From: JADKAC01 sp964492065
Lineage (GTDB): Bacteria; Bacteroidota; Bacteroidia; Chitinophagales; BACL12
Length of the DNA stretch: 64,000 nucleotides
Direction of reading: 5' to 3'
Assembly: GCA_964492065.1 (NCBI GenBank)
Contig: CAZBHH010000007.1
Span: forward strand, 1-64,000
The notes below the pieces were generated by a model. That model was given only the letters and a program-made list of their open reading frames with translations. It was not told the DNA's origin and ran no database searches. Shown piece after piece: positions 50,332-59,446 of the stretch; position 1 is the first letter of the stretch; each line of letters begins with the position of its first letter. The position numbers and the translations under genes were made by a program.

Positions 50332-51315
50332 ATGCAAGAGATAAGAAATAACTGGACGAAAGAGGAAATTTCGGAGATATACCACATGCCCTTGCTCGAA
50401 TTGATCTACAGGGCTTCGAACGTGCAACGGCAATATCACGCCACCGGTGAAGTACAGGTTTGCACATTGTTATCCATAAAAACCGGGGGATGCCCGGAGG
50501 ACTGCGCCTACTGTCCACAGGCAGCCCGTTACGCCACCGACGTGGAGGTGCAGAAATTGATGGATTGCGATGATGTGATTGCAAAGGCGCTGGAGGCAAA
50601 AGAAAGCGGCGCTACCCGGTTTTGCATGGGCGCCGCCTGGCGCAATGTGCGGGACAACAGCGATTTCGAAAAAGTCCTGCAGATGGTTAAGGGCGTCAGT
50701 TCCATGAGAATGGAAGTGTGTTGTACACTCGGCATGCTCAGCGAGTCGCAGGCGCAACGGCTGAAAGAAGCGGGATTACACGCCTACAATCACAACCTCG
50801 ATACCGGTGAAGACTACTACGAAGAAATAATTTCAACACGCACTTATGCAGACAGATTGCAGACTATTGAGAATGTGAGCAAGGCGGATATTTCGGTATG
50901 CAGCGGGGGTATCATCGGCCTGGGAGAATCGATCGAAGACCGCATCTCCATGTTGTACACCCTTTCCACCATGCGCAAACATCCCGAGAGCGTCCCGGTC
51001 AATGCATTGGTTCCCGTTGCGGGTACACCGCTGGAAAATCAACCGCGGGTGAGCGTATGGGAAATGGTGCGCATGATCGCCACCGCCCGCATTATTATGC
51101 CCAGGGCGATGGTGCGCCTGAGCGCCGGCCGCAATCAGATGTCCACCGTGGAACAAGCCATTTGCTTTATGGCGGGCGCCAATTCCATTTTTGCCGGTGA
51201 GAAATTATTGACCACTCCCAATCCCGATTTTGACAGCGACAAGGCGATGTTCGAACTGCTCGGTTTGAAACCTCGTGTCGCTTATAAAGAAGAAGTAAGC
51301 ACAACAGAGGAATAA
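50332..51315 (+). CDS. bioB: Biotin synthase
   Basis: A 327-residue radical-SAM enzyme that inserts sulphur into dethiobiotin. The 4Fe-4S motif TGGCPEDCAYCPQAA gives Cys54, Cys58 and Cys61, and RFCMGAAWR, ASGTRL-like EVCCTLGM, AYNHNLDT and SAGRNQM (Arg ligand of the auxiliary cluster) match the family. The last residues are slightly longer than in E. coli. The enzyme depends on the Fe-S assembly proteins found elsewhere in the window. A 171-base gap with several short stem-loops follows, then bioF, so both are likely in the same biotin locus although a separate promoter for bioF cannot be excluded. Confidence 0.96.
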   Translation: MQEIRNNWTKEEISEIYHMPLLELIYRASNVQRQYHATGEVQVCTLLSIKTGGCPEDCAYCPQAARYATDVEVQKLMDCDDVIAKALEAKESGATRFCMGAAWRNVRDNSDFEKVLQMVKGVSSMRMEVCCTLGMLSESQAQRLKEAGLHAYNHNLDTGEDYYEEIISTRTYADRLQTIENVSKADISVCSGGIIGLGESIEDRISMLYTLSTMRKHPESVPVNALVPVAGTPLENQPRVSVWEMVRMIATARIIMPRAMVRLSAGRNQMSTVEQAICFMAGANSIFAGEKLLTTPNPDFDSDKAMFELLGLKPRVAYKEEVSTTEE

Positions 51316-51486
51316 ATCATTACTAAAGCCGGCAGACTTAAAACCTTTGTGCTGCCGAGCCGGATGTGCGGCATAATTTTTCCATTGTTGCAATAAACGC
51401 ATTGAAGTAAACTCATATTCAGAGCAGGAAAAATGGCAGCACATTCTGCCGCATGCGGGCATAAGATTTTTTAATTTCAACCCCGA

Positions 51487-52614
51487 ATGGATGCACTAAT
51501 CGACAGGCTCAACCAATACCTGATAAAGCGGGAGGCTGACAATGCGCTGCGCATTTTAAAAACCGATGTGACGGGAGTAGATTTTTCTTCCAATGACTAT
51601 CTCGGTTTTGCAAAAGACCCGCAACTCCGGGAATTAATTATGGAAAGAATCGGCAGTCTGAACAGGATTGGTTCGGGCGGATCGAGATTGCTGACGGGCA
51701 ATAATGCATTGGTTGAAGATCTTGAAAATACAATAGCCGGTTTTCACCATGCCGGCACTGCTTTGTTATTTAATTCGGGATATGAGGCAAATGCGGGATT
51801 AATAGCCACGGTTTGCCGCCGCGGCGATCTGATCGTTTTTGATGCATTGTGCCACGCTTCCCTCAGGGAAGGTATGCAGTTGAGTCATGCACGCAGCATC
51901 TCATTTGCGCACAACGATGTGGCACATTTGGAAAAACTACTGAAGCAGTCGGCTAATCAAAAATTTATCGTGACCGAATCGGTGTTTTCCATGGATGGCG
52001 ACTTGTGTCCGTTGCACGGTATCGTCCGCATTGCAGAAAAATATAATGCAGCCATTATCCTCGATGAAGCACATGCAACCGGTGTGATAGGAGAGCGGGG
52101 CGAAGGGCTGGCTCAATCGCTTCGCCTGGAGCAATACCTGTTTGCACGAGTGCATACATTCGGCAAAGCAATCGGTATGAATGGCGCCGCTGTTTTGGGC
52201 GATGCGGTGTTGCGCAGGTATTTAATAAACTTTTGCAAGCCGTTTATTTATACTACAGCGCCCAACATGTTACTGCTGGAAGCGGTGTATGCTGCCTATG
52301 CGTATTTAAATCAAAATCCGGCATTTGTAAAGCAACTGCAGGCGCTGATAATGCACTTCAATGCGGAAGCAAAGCGATTAAACCTGCCATTTATCCCTTC
52401 AGACAGCGCCATTCATTGCCTCATTATTTCGGGCAATGCACAAGTGAAAGCGGCGGCAAACGCATTGGCGGAACGTGGATTTGACGTGCGGCCGATACTG
52501 AGCCCGACAGTTGCCGCCGGCGCCGAGCGGCTGCGCATTTGCCTGCATATTTATAATACGAAGGAAGAGATTTCACAGGTATTGCAAACCATTTCAGACC
52601 TGTTGCAGCGATGA
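51487..52614 (+). CDS. bioF: 8-amino-7-oxononanoate synthase
   Basis: A 375-residue PLP-dependent enzyme of the alpha-oxoamine synthase family, which condenses pimeloyl-ACP/CoA with alanine in biotin synthesis. Seen: VDFSSNDYLGFAKDP at the start, GSGGSRLLTGN, ILDEAHATGVIGERGEG, and the PLP lysine in HTFGKAIGMNGAA (Lys227). The position next to bioB supports BioF rather than a 2-amino-3-ketobutyrate ligase. Its last four bases overlap the start of the FAD oxidoreductase gene (ATGA). Confidence 0.92.
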   Translation: MDALIDRLNQYLIKREADNALRILKTDVTGVDFSSNDYLGFAKDPQLRELIMERIGSLNRIGSGGSRLLTGNNALVEDLENTIAGFHHAGTALLFNSGYEANAGLIATVCRRGDLIVFDALCHASLREGMQLSHARSISFAHNDVAHLEKLLKQSANQKFIVTESVFSMDGDLCPLHGIVRIAEKYNAAIILDEAHATGVIGERGEGLAQSLRLEQYLFARVHTFGKAIGMNGAAVLGDAVLRRYLINFCKPFIYTTAPNMLLLEAVYAAYAYLNQNPAFVKQLQALIMHFNAEAKRLNLPFIPSDSAIHCLIISGNAQVKAAANALAERGFDVRPILSPTVAAGAERLRICLHIYNTKEEISQVLQTISDLLQR

Positions 52615-54161
52615 AAACTTCTGTAGAAATATCGGTGGCGCCGGGAAAGGCAGACGATAAGCTCACATTGGAAGATATGTTGCGAAAGCAATTGAAGATC
52701 GCCGGCGATTTTGAATTTCGCACCGTCAAACGATCCATTGATGCGAGGGCGAAACAGGTGAAAGTGCGCCTGCGCATCGATGTGTTTCAAAATGAAAAAA
52801 TGGAATTGCGGGATTTTCATATTCCCGCTTACCCGCCGGTACAAAATGCAAAACCGGTTACTATTATCGGCTGCGGGCCTGCCGGATTGTTTGCGGCAAT
52901 TACATTGATAAAACGCGGTTACAAGCCCGTAATTTTTGAGCGTGGAAAGGATGTGAGGTTGCGCCGTTTCGACCTCGCCACCATCAATAAAGAAGGGGTT
53001 GTAAATCCCGAATCCAATTATTGCTTCGGCGAAGGCGGCGCAGGTACTTACAGCGACGGCAAACTCTACACCCGTTCAGATAAAAGAGGCGATGTGCAGT
53101 CGGTGCTGCATACCTTCGTGCAGTTTGGTGCGCCTGAAGATATCTTAATAGATGCGCATCCGCATATCGGAACGAACAAACTACCTAAAATTATTGAGGC
53201 GATGCGGCACTTTATTTTAAATGCCGGCGGAGAAATACATTTCAACAGTAAGCTGACAGATATCCATGTGCAATTCGGCAGCGTTACCGGGATTGAAATA
53301 AATAGCGGTACAAGCATGCGCACATCGCATCTGGTGTTGGCAACAGGACATTCGGCGAGAGATATTTTTGAGTTGCTACACTCGAAACAAATACTTATCG
53401 AGGCAAAACCCTTTGCGTTGGGCGTGCGCATTGAACATCCGCAGGCGCTGATAGACAGCATGCAATACCATTGCGCAATCCGCGATCCGAAATTGCCGCC
53501 TGCATCGTATAATTTTTCGGAACCCACACCGGGAAAAACAGCCTATTCATTTTGTATGTGCCCCGGGGGCATTATTGCGCCCTGCGCCACTTCGGGAGGG
53601 GAAGTGGTTACCAACGGATGGAGTCCGAGCAAACGCAACAATCCGTTTGCAAATTCGGGATTTGTGGTAAATGTAGATTTAGCGGATATGCATGCATATG
53701 AAAAATACGGTGCGATGCGGGGCGTGCAGTTTCAGCGCCGGGTAGAGCAAGCAGCCTGGCAGGCGGGAGGCCGGACCCTGGCGGCGCCGGCTCAGCGGAT
53801 GGCGGATTTTGTCGCAAATCAACCGAGCGTGAATTTGCCGCAATGTTCCTATCAACCGGGTATTGTAAGCGCCGATTTGCATACCGTACTGCCGCCGTTT
53901 ATCGCTGCGCATCTGCGAATGGCATTCCTGCAAATACAAAAAAAACGCAGCGCCTTTTTTACCAATGAAGCCGTACTCGTAGCAACCGAATCACGCACTT
54001 CTTCGCCGGTGCGCATACCCCGTGACAAAGAGACATTACAACACGTGCAGATAAGAGGGTTATATCCCTGCGGCGAAGGCGCCGGCTATGCGGGAGGTAT
54101 CGTGAGCGCCGCTATGGATGGTATTCGGGTGGCCGAAAAAATCGCTGTATCCGCTGCGTAA
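52611..54161 (+). CDS. FAD-dependent oxidoreductase (COG2509-type)
   Basis: A 516-residue flavoprotein of the uncharacterised FAD-dependent dehydrogenase family. A basic N-terminal domain of about 75 residues precedes the Rossmann motif VTIIGCGPAGLFAAITLIKRG (~83-103), followed by FERGKDVRLRRFD, the CFGEGGAGTYSDGKLYTRS block typical of this family, VLATGHSARDIFELL, and at the end GLYPCGEGAGYAGGIVSAAM which closes the FAD site. The family's substrate is unknown. The ATG overlaps the bioF stop by four bases, so it is translationally coupled to a biotin gene; whether that reflects function is not clear. Confidence 0.86.
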   Translation: MKTSVEISVAPGKADDKLTLEDMLRKQLKIAGDFEFRTVKRSIDARAKQVKVRLRIDVFQNEKMELRDFHIPAYPPVQNAKPVTIIGCGPAGLFAAITLIKRGYKPVIFERGKDVRLRRFDLATINKEGVVNPESNYCFGEGGAGTYSDGKLYTRSDKRGDVQSVLHTFVQFGAPEDILIDAHPHIGTNKLPKIIEAMRHFILNAGGEIHFNSKLTDIHVQFGSVTGIEINSGTSMRTSHLVLATGHSARDIFELLHSKQILIEAKPFALGVRIEHPQALIDSMQYHCAIRDPKLPPASYNFSEPTPGKTAYSFCMCPGGIIAPCATSGGEVVTNGWSPSKRNNPFANSGFVVNVDLADMHAYEKYGAMRGVQFQRRVEQAAWQAGGRTLAAPAQRMADFVANQPSVNLPQCSYQPGIVSADLHTVLPPFIAAHLRMAFLQIQKKRSAFFTNEAVLVATESRTSSPVRIPRDKETLQHVQIRGLYPCGEGAGYAGGIVSAAMDGIRVAEKIAVSAA

Positions 54162-54171
54162 CAGGGCATTG

Positions 54172-55686
54172 TTATTTGCGGTTAAACATATACGGTTGCA
54201 TATCAACAAAATCGTTCACCGTCAATGTAATACTGCTTATTTTGTTTTGCTCTTTTGCAAACGACACTTGCTTCACGCCGTAAATGGGATCGGAATATGT
54301 ACACAGGAATGTATTACCGCCTAATGGCTCCAACACGGCCGTTAAAAATGAATGATGCGGGAACCGCACTTCGAGCTTGCCTGCACTGACTTCGATTTGA
54401 ATATCGCCGTACAAGCGGTTGTGATAGGTGCCTGCATAAGCGGCAAGAGGCAATTCGGGAGGATTGGCCATCGCTGCGAGTGCCTGCCACTGATGAATCT
54501 CCTGCCAGATACGTTCATTTTCCGACTGAAAATACGCATGATAGATTGCGCTGATATTGCGGTAGGGCATTTCGAAAAACGCTTCGGTTAGTTGCATCAT
54601 CAGTGCGTCGTACAGCGAATTCGCATCGGTATTGGTCAAAATGGCAAATCCGAGATTCTCTTCGGGGATGATGCACACGGCTGTTACAAAACCGTTTGTG
54701 CCGCCGTAATGCCATAACATACGCCTTCCATTGTAATCGCCGATAAACCAGCCGAGTCCATAGGTGTTAAAATGTTTACCGGGATACAGTCCTGAATAAA
54801 TATCGCCGACAATGCAGCGAGAAGAATACGTATTGCGCAAAGCTTTGTAGGGCACCACCTGCCTGTCTTTGTATTTTCCCTCCTGCAGTTGCATCAGTAG
54901 CCAATGGCTCAAATCGTGAACGGATGAATTAATGCTCGCCGCAGGGCCGAGGTTGTCGATATCGGCGTAATCAATTTTTATCAAGGCATTATCTGCCATA
55001 GTGTAAGGTGTGCATTTATTGGAATCCCGCCGCAGTGCATCAATGGTGGTTGAACTGCGATGCATTTCCAAAGGCGTGAACAAGCGATTCCGGATATAAT
55101 CATCCCAGGTAGTATCGCTGACCAGATGGATAATTTCCCCCGCTGCCACAAAACCCACATTGCAATAGCCGTATGTATCCCTGAAATCAAACACCATTTC
55201 CTGGTTGGCAATGCTTTCCACCATTTGACGGCGGGTCAAATCGCTGTTCCAATGCAGGAAATCGCCTTCAAACGTCTCAAACCCCAGTCGATGGCTGACG
55301 ACATCTTCAATTGTCACCAATTGAGTAAGGCCCGGATCGGGCATGTGAAAATAATCGAGGTAATCCACCACCTTGTCGTCGAGTTGCAGGTCGCCTTGTT
55401 CCTGCAACAATGCAAGCGCAGTGCCGGTAAACGCCTTCGTATTGGAGGCGATTTGAAATAAGGTATTTTCATCTACGGGCAGTTTGGTGTCCAGGTCGCG
55501 GACGCCATACCCCTTGGATATCAGCACTTCTCCGTCTTTCACGATGGTCAGCGCCATGCCCGGGATATTCCAGCGCTGCATTTCACGCTGCAGGTAATTG
55601 TCCAGGCTGTCGGTGATAAAAGCGGGTTGGGCATTTGCAATAACACATGTGGTAACAAATGCAATAACAGTTAACAGTGGTTTCAT
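54172..55686 (-). CDS. Exported beta-lactamase-fold serine hydrolase (class C/DD-peptidase type)
   Basis: A 504-residue exported protein. The signal peptide is residues 1-20 (ends NAQ). Catalytic motifs are SNTK (Ser81, Lys84), YCN (Tyr174 to Asn176) and HYGGTNGF (~residue 325) in place of KTG, which is the serine hydrolase type rather than a true beta-lactamase. A lipocalin-like DUF3471 domain follows at ~410-500 (YAGTYHNRLYGDIQIEVS). Substrates in this family include D-amino-acid peptides and esters. Its start is 9 bases after the WbqC stop on the same strand, so the two genes are co-transcribed. Confidence 0.88.
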   Translation of the reverse strand: MKPLLTVIAFVTTCVIANAQPAFITDSLDNYLQREMQRWNIPGMALTIVKDGEVLISKGYGVRDLDTKLPVDENTLFQIASNTKAFTGTALALLQEQGDLQLDDKVVDYLDYFHMPDPGLTQLVTIEDVVSHRLGFETFEGDFLHWNSDLTRRQMVESIANQEMVFDFRDTYGYCNVGFVAAGEIIHLVSDTTWDDYIRNRLFTPLEMHRSSTTIDALRRDSNKCTPYTMADNALIKIDYADIDNLGPAASINSSVHDLSHWLLMQLQEGKYKDRQVVPYKALRNTYSSRCIVGDIYSGLYPGKHFNTYGLGWFIGDYNGRRMLWHYGGTNGFVTAVCIIPEENLGFAILTNTDANSLYDALMMQLTEAFFEMPYRNISAIYHAYFQSENERIWQEIHQWQALAAMANPPELPLAAYAGTYHNRLYGDIQIEVSAGKLEVRFPHHSFLTAVLEPLGGNTFLCTYSDPIYGVKQVSFAKEQNKISSITLTVNDFVDMQPYMFNRK

Positions 55687-55695
55687 ACATTCAAG

Positions 55696-56307
55696 TTAAA
55701 ATTGATACTTCCCCTTGTTGCAAAGCAAATCAAAAATGCTGAGATCTTTTTGGAAATCAAACCTGTCGGAGAAAACCTGTGTATAATTCCCCACCGTATC
55801 CGAAAGCGAAGTATGCGCAATTCCCGACCGCAGGAGATTGCGTTTGTCGTCTGTAGCTGCATCGGGTTGTGAGATATAACCTTCGGTAAATGCGAATGAT
55901 GTCGTCGTTTTAATAAATTGTAAAATAATTTCCAGCAGGTGGAAGTTCAGATCGATGAGGCGCTCCCATTTGCGGCTGTAGGCGGGGGCAAACAAGTCTT
56001 CGAAGTATTCGAAATACGGCGAACGACGGTAGCAGGAACACAACGTCATCCAATGGATTTTTTGCCAGGGCTCTGCATTGCTGATGCGCACCTGGTGCAA
56101 TGGCCGGTGCTGATGTTTGCCGTGTTCGAGCGGGACGGATAACAGCAGGACGCCATTCGGGCCGAGAATTTTACAGCGGTTGCGGTAGCTGCCCTTCTCG
56201 TAATGCCCATGGATGTCGAGCAGGGCTTTTTCATAACCGGCGACGAGCGCAAACCAGGAAATTGGTGGCAGGTAAGGCAATTCTATCAAAACCGTATTTT
56301 TTGACAT
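55696..56307 (-). CDS. WbqC family protein
   Basis: A 203-residue protein with the WbqC pattern: LIELPYLPPISWFALVAGYEKALLDIHGHYEKGSYRN is the opening, then GPNGVLLLSVPLEHGKH and WQKIHWMTLCSCYRRSPYFEYFED. In other bacteria WbqC-like genes lie in O-antigen or glycolipid clusters and may be amino-sugar modification enzymes, but the reaction is unproven. It has no signal sequence. The start at 56307 is preceded by a TAATTTCA box near the -7 position. It is followed by the serine hydrolase gene. Confidence 0.85.
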   Translation of the reverse strand: MSKNTVLIELPYLPPISWFALVAGYEKALLDIHGHYEKGSYRNRCKILGPNGVLLLSVPLEHGKHQHRPLHQVRISNAEPWQKIHWMTLCSCYRRSPYFEYFEDLFAPAYSRKWERLIDLNFHLLEIILQFIKTTTSFAFTEGYISQPDAATDDKRNLLRSGIAHTSLSDTVGNYTQVFSDRFDFQKDLSIFDLLCNKGKYQF

Positions 56308-56347
56308 CAGTTTGAAATTATATTGCGAAAATAGGCGTTGTGTACAG

Positions 56348-56355
56348 TAACTTTA
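56348..56355 (+). promoter_or_regulatory. Probable -7 box of the GWxTD gene
   Basis: TAACTTTA, one mismatch to TAnnTTTG, 13 bases before the ATG at 56369, with TTG 22 bases upstream at 56323-56325. Confidence 0.4.
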
Positions 56356-56368
56356 TACATCGTTAACA

Positions 56369-57841
56369 ATGTATATGAAACAGCCAGGCGTACTTCTTCT
56401 TTTCATCCTGTTATTCATTCAAACCCAGGCGCAGGAGTTGCGTTCGGGTGTCAACATGCGCAGTGCGCAGTTTTTCCTGCCGGGGGAAGGTCCATACGTG
56501 GAAATGTACATGGTCATTGCCGGCTCGGCGCTGCACTACGAAAGAAATAAAAAGCATTTGTTTGAGGCGGGCGTCGAGGTGCAAATCGTCATTTTAGAGA
56601 ACGGAACGGTATTCGCCTTTGATAAGTACAACCTGATAACACCGGGGATCGTGGATTCCACATCCGTAGATTTCAGCCTGATGGATCAAAAGCGATTATT
56701 TCTGCCCGATCAGTCGGCTACGGTGGAAGTTAAGATTACCGACCTGCAGGACTCGACAAATACATTTGAATATACCGAAGTGATTTTGCCCGCCGCCGAC
56801 AATGCAATTGCCATCTCGGATATTCAATGGGTGGATACAATTAAGCCTGCCGGTAAATCCACCCAGTTTACAAAAAACGATTACGATTTATTGCCTTATG
56901 CCGCCGATTTTTTTCCGACGTCAAGAGAAAACATCCGGTTCTATGGCGAAGTGTACCACACCGATCAATACACCAATGGCGAGGATGTGCTGATTACCTT
57001 CAGCATACGCAGCGCTTCGTCAGATGCTCATAACCCGAACTTTTACCAATACTTAAAAAGCAAACCGTTGCCGGTGATTTCGTTTTTGAGAGACATGGAT
57101 ATCTCCGAACTGCCGAGCGGCAATTATCACCTGGTGGTAGAAGTGCGCAACAAAAAGAACGAACTGATTGCCGTTAAAAAGCAGTATTTCCAGCGGGCAA
57201 AAATTGGAGCGGTTACCACATACGACAATATTGCGATGGTGAATACCGATCATACATTTGTCGCCGATTATACCGCCGAGCAATTGGATTATTTTCTGGA
57301 AATTATAAAACCGCGGGGCACATCGGGAGAAGCAAAAATGATCGAGTCGCTCACGTCTGTTGCGGATATGGAGATGAAAAAGAAATTCCTGTACAATTTC
57401 TGGCTTCAGCGCAATCCCACAGATCCGTATGGCGAGTGGAAACAGTATTTGGAAATGGTTACGGCCGTGAACCGCGAGTTTGGCTCGCCCAGCAAACCGG
57501 GCTACCGCACCGACCGCGGCAGGGTGTATCTGCAATACGGCCCGCCCAGCGACCGGTTGCTCGCTCCCAATGAACCGAATGCCTTTCCTTATGAAATTTG
57601 GTTCTACGACGTGTTGCCCGACAAACAAACCAAAATCGGATTTGCATTCTACGACCGCACGGTCATTACTAACGATTACAGGTTGCTGCACAGCAATGCC
57701 AGAGGCGAACTGCACGATGCACGATGGAAATTAGTGCTCTACGAAAATGTAGCTGCGCCGTATATCTTATCCGATTTCGACCAAACGGATATAACAGATA
57801 AGCTCGAGAGAATCCGCCCCGCAGATGTGTACGATTTCTGA
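56369..57841 (+). CDS. GWxTD domain exported protein
   Basis: A 490-residue exported protein (signal ending QTQAQ at ~25). The first ~310 residues are an Ig-like or sandwich region (VEVQIVILENGTVFAFDKYN, FRYTEV-type strands) and the final part has the GWxTD domain: FLYNFWLQRNPTDPYGEWKQ, VNREFGSPSKPGYRTDRGRV, YLQYGPPSDR and FPYEIWFYD. GWxTD proteins are widespread in Bacteroidota, Chlorobi and Acidobacteria and sit in the envelope, but their function is unknown. It is divergent from wbqC and followed by a GT2 gene 42 bases later with its own promoter. Confidence 0.88.
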   Translation: MYMKQPGVLLLFILLFIQTQAQELRSGVNMRSAQFFLPGEGPYVEMYMVIAGSALHYERNKKHLFEAGVEVQIVILENGTVFAFDKYNLITPGIVDSTSVDFSLMDQKRLFLPDQSATVEVKITDLQDSTNTFEYTEVILPAADNAIAISDIQWVDTIKPAGKSTQFTKNDYDLLPYAADFFPTSRENIRFYGEVYHTDQYTNGEDVLITFSIRSASSDAHNPNFYQYLKSKPLPVISFLRDMDISELPSGNYHLVVEVRNKKNELIAVKKQYFQRAKIGAVTTYDNIAMVNTDHTFVADYTAEQLDYFLEIIKPRGTSGEAKMIESLTSVADMEMKKKFLYNFWLQRNPTDPYGEWKQYLEMVTAVNREFGSPSKPGYRTDRGRVYLQYGPPSDRLLAPNEPNAFPYEIWFYDVLPDKQTKIGFAFYDRTVITNDYRLLHSNARGELHDARWKLVLYENVAAPYILSDFDQTDITDKLERIRPADVYDF

Positions 57842-57846
57842 TGTTA

Positions 57847-57875
57847 TTGGAATACCGTTAAACATCTTATATTTA
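57847..57875 (+). promoter_or_regulatory. Promoter of the GT2 gene
   Basis: TTG at 57847-57849, an 18-base spacer and TATATTTA at 57868-57875, 8 bases before the ATG at 57884. Confidence 0.45.
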
Positions 57876-57883
57876 CCTCACGG

Positions 57884-58951
57884 ATGGAGCCGGATGACAT
57901 TCTCGATAAACCTTTAGTTGCTGTTGTTATCCTTTCATGGAATGGAAAACATTTCCTTGAGAAATTTTTACCCAATGTACTTACAACCGCTTATTCCCCG
58001 GTAGATTACTACGTGATAGACAACGCCTCTACCGATGCGACGGAAGAGTATATCCGCCGGGATTTTCCGCAGGTAAAAGTAATCCGCCTCAAGACAAATG
58101 AAGGCTTTGCCAAAGGGTATAATATCGGGCTGGAACAAATCAATGCCGATTATTTCGTGTTGTTAAACCAGGATGTGGAGATAACACCCGATTGGATTGA
58201 TGCGATGGTTCACACGATGGAGAATGACCCGGAAATAGCCGTTTGCCAGCCGAAGATTTTGTCCTACGACGATAAAACCCTGTTTGAACATGCCGGTGCG
58301 GCGGGAGGTTATATCGATAAATTCGGTTATCCGTTTTGCAAAGGGCGCATTTTCAATACCCTGGAATCAGATGCCGGCCAATACAATGTGAATGAACCCG
58401 TCTTTTGGGCATCAGGCGCTGCCATGTGCATTCGCTCCGAGTTGTTTTTCCGCATGAAGGGATTCGATGAAGATTACTTTGCCCACATGGAAGAGATAGA
58501 TCTGTGCTGGCGGTTGAAGCGCTGCGGTTACCGGGTGTACGCAGTAAATGATGTCCAGGTGTATCACGTGGGCGGCGGTAGTTTGAGCAAAGAAAACCCG
58601 TATAAAACCTATCTCAATTTCAGAAACAACCTGAGCATGTTGTTTAAGAACCTGGATGCAATTGAGTTGCTTTGGAAATTACCGCTCAGATTACTGGTGT
58701 TCGACCTGCTTGCTGTCTGCAATGCCTTGCTGCAGAAAAAATGGAATATCGCATGGGCAATCGTGAGAGCGGACTGGTATTTTTTTGTGTCGGTACCCAT
58801 GTTGATTTCAAAGCGCACTCGAACCAACCACCTCATTTCCGTGAGTAAGATTGCGGAATCTACCGTAAAGCAAAAGGGGTATTACCCAAAGAGCATCGTT
58901 TGGGATTTTTTTGTGCGCAGGAAAAATAAATTTTCAGACCTGCGATTTTAA
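57884..58951 (+). CDS. Glycosyltransferase family 2
   Basis: A 355-residue GT-A glycosyltransferase. VAVVILSWNGKHFLEKFLPN and YYVIDNASTDATEEYI are the nucleotide-binding start, LLNQDVEITPDW gives the DxD-type metal motif (NQDVE), and FASGAAMCIRSELFF-type plus GFDEDYFAHMEEIDLCWRLK is the usual ED motif (acceptor site). The C-terminal ~90 residues contain one or two hydrophobic stretches (LLVFDLLAVCNALL) that may fix it to the membrane. It probably adds rhamnose or a similar sugar to a surface glycan, but no cluster is present. Its end overlaps the divergently transcribed aroQ tail by 18 bases. Confidence 0.9.
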   Translation: MEPDDILDKPLVAVVILSWNGKHFLEKFLPNVLTTAYSPVDYYVIDNASTDATEEYIRRDFPQVKVIRLKTNEGFAKGYNIGLEQINADYFVLLNQDVEITPDWIDAMVHTMENDPEIAVCQPKILSYDDKTLFEHAGAAGGYIDKFGYPFCKGRIFNTLESDAGQYNVNEPVFWASGAAMCIRSELFFRMKGFDEDYFAHMEEIDLCWRLKRCGYRVYAVNDVQVYHVGGGSLSKENPYKTYLNFRNNLSMLFKNLDAIELLWKLPLRLLVFDLLAVCNALLQKKWNIAWAIVRADWYFFVSVPMLISKRTRTNHLISVSKIAESTVKQKGYYPKSIVWDFFVRRKNKFSDLRF

Positions 58952-59365
58952 TTCTGTCAAATAGCGGATTGCAAGGGCGTATCCCTGTAGTCCCAAACCG
59001 CAAATCAGGCCTTTGCACCTGCCGGCGATCAGATCGGTGTGGCGAAATTCTTCCCTGCTGAAGGTATTGGAAATGTGAATGGAAACTACCGGTGCGCTTA
59101 TGGCAGAAATGGCATCGGCAATGGCGACACTGGTATGCGAATAGCCGCCCGCATTGAGAATGATACCATCGGCCTTAAAACCGTGTGCGTGCAGTGCATC
59201 TATAATTTCCCCTTCGATATTGCTCTGAAAATATTCCAGCGCCACTGTCGGAAAACTGCGTTGCAGGCCGGTAAAAAAATCTTCAAAAGTCTGTGAACCG
59301 TATATCCCCGGTTCGCGGATGCCCAATAGATTCAGGTTGGGGCCGTTAATAATAAGTATCTGCAT
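58934..59365 (-). CDS. aroQ: 3-dehydroquinate dehydratase, type II
   Basis: A 143-residue type II dehydroquinase of the shikimate pathway (dodecameric, no Schiff base). MQILIINGPNLNLLGIREP at the N-terminus holds the catalytic Asn and Arg; Tyr of IYGSQTF, NAGGYSHTSVAI and HISNTFSREEFRH are active-site blocks and the lid. The ATG at 59365 is preferred to a TTG nine bases upstream because the -7 box lies six bases before it. It is divergent from xerD and converges on the GT2 gene with an 18-base overlap. Confidence 0.95.
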   Translation of the reverse strand: MQILIINGPNLNLLGIREPGIYGSQTFEDFFTGLQRSFPTVALEYFQSNIEGEIIDALHAHGFKADGIILNAGGYSHTSVAIADAISAISAPVVSIHISNTFSREEFRHTDLIAGRCKGLICGLGLQGYALAIRYLTELKSQV

Positions 59366-59371
59366 TATGTA

Positions 59372-59379
59372 CAAAATTA
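59372..59379 (-). promoter_or_regulatory. -7 promoter box of aroQ
   Basis: TAATTTTG on the minus strand, perfect TAnnTTTG, six bases before the ATG at 59365. It overlaps the longer frame start, which it rules out. Confidence 0.6.
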
Positions 59380-59446
59380 GTTCAATTCACAATTTTCTGT
59401 GGCGGAAGCGCCGTCGATTACCGTAATGGAGGTTAATTTTCATTTA

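Noticed and set aside
50332..52614. BirA-type operator controlling bioB-bioF
   Set aside because: No operator-like palindrome near the bioB promoter; only short stem-loops in the bioB-bioF gap.
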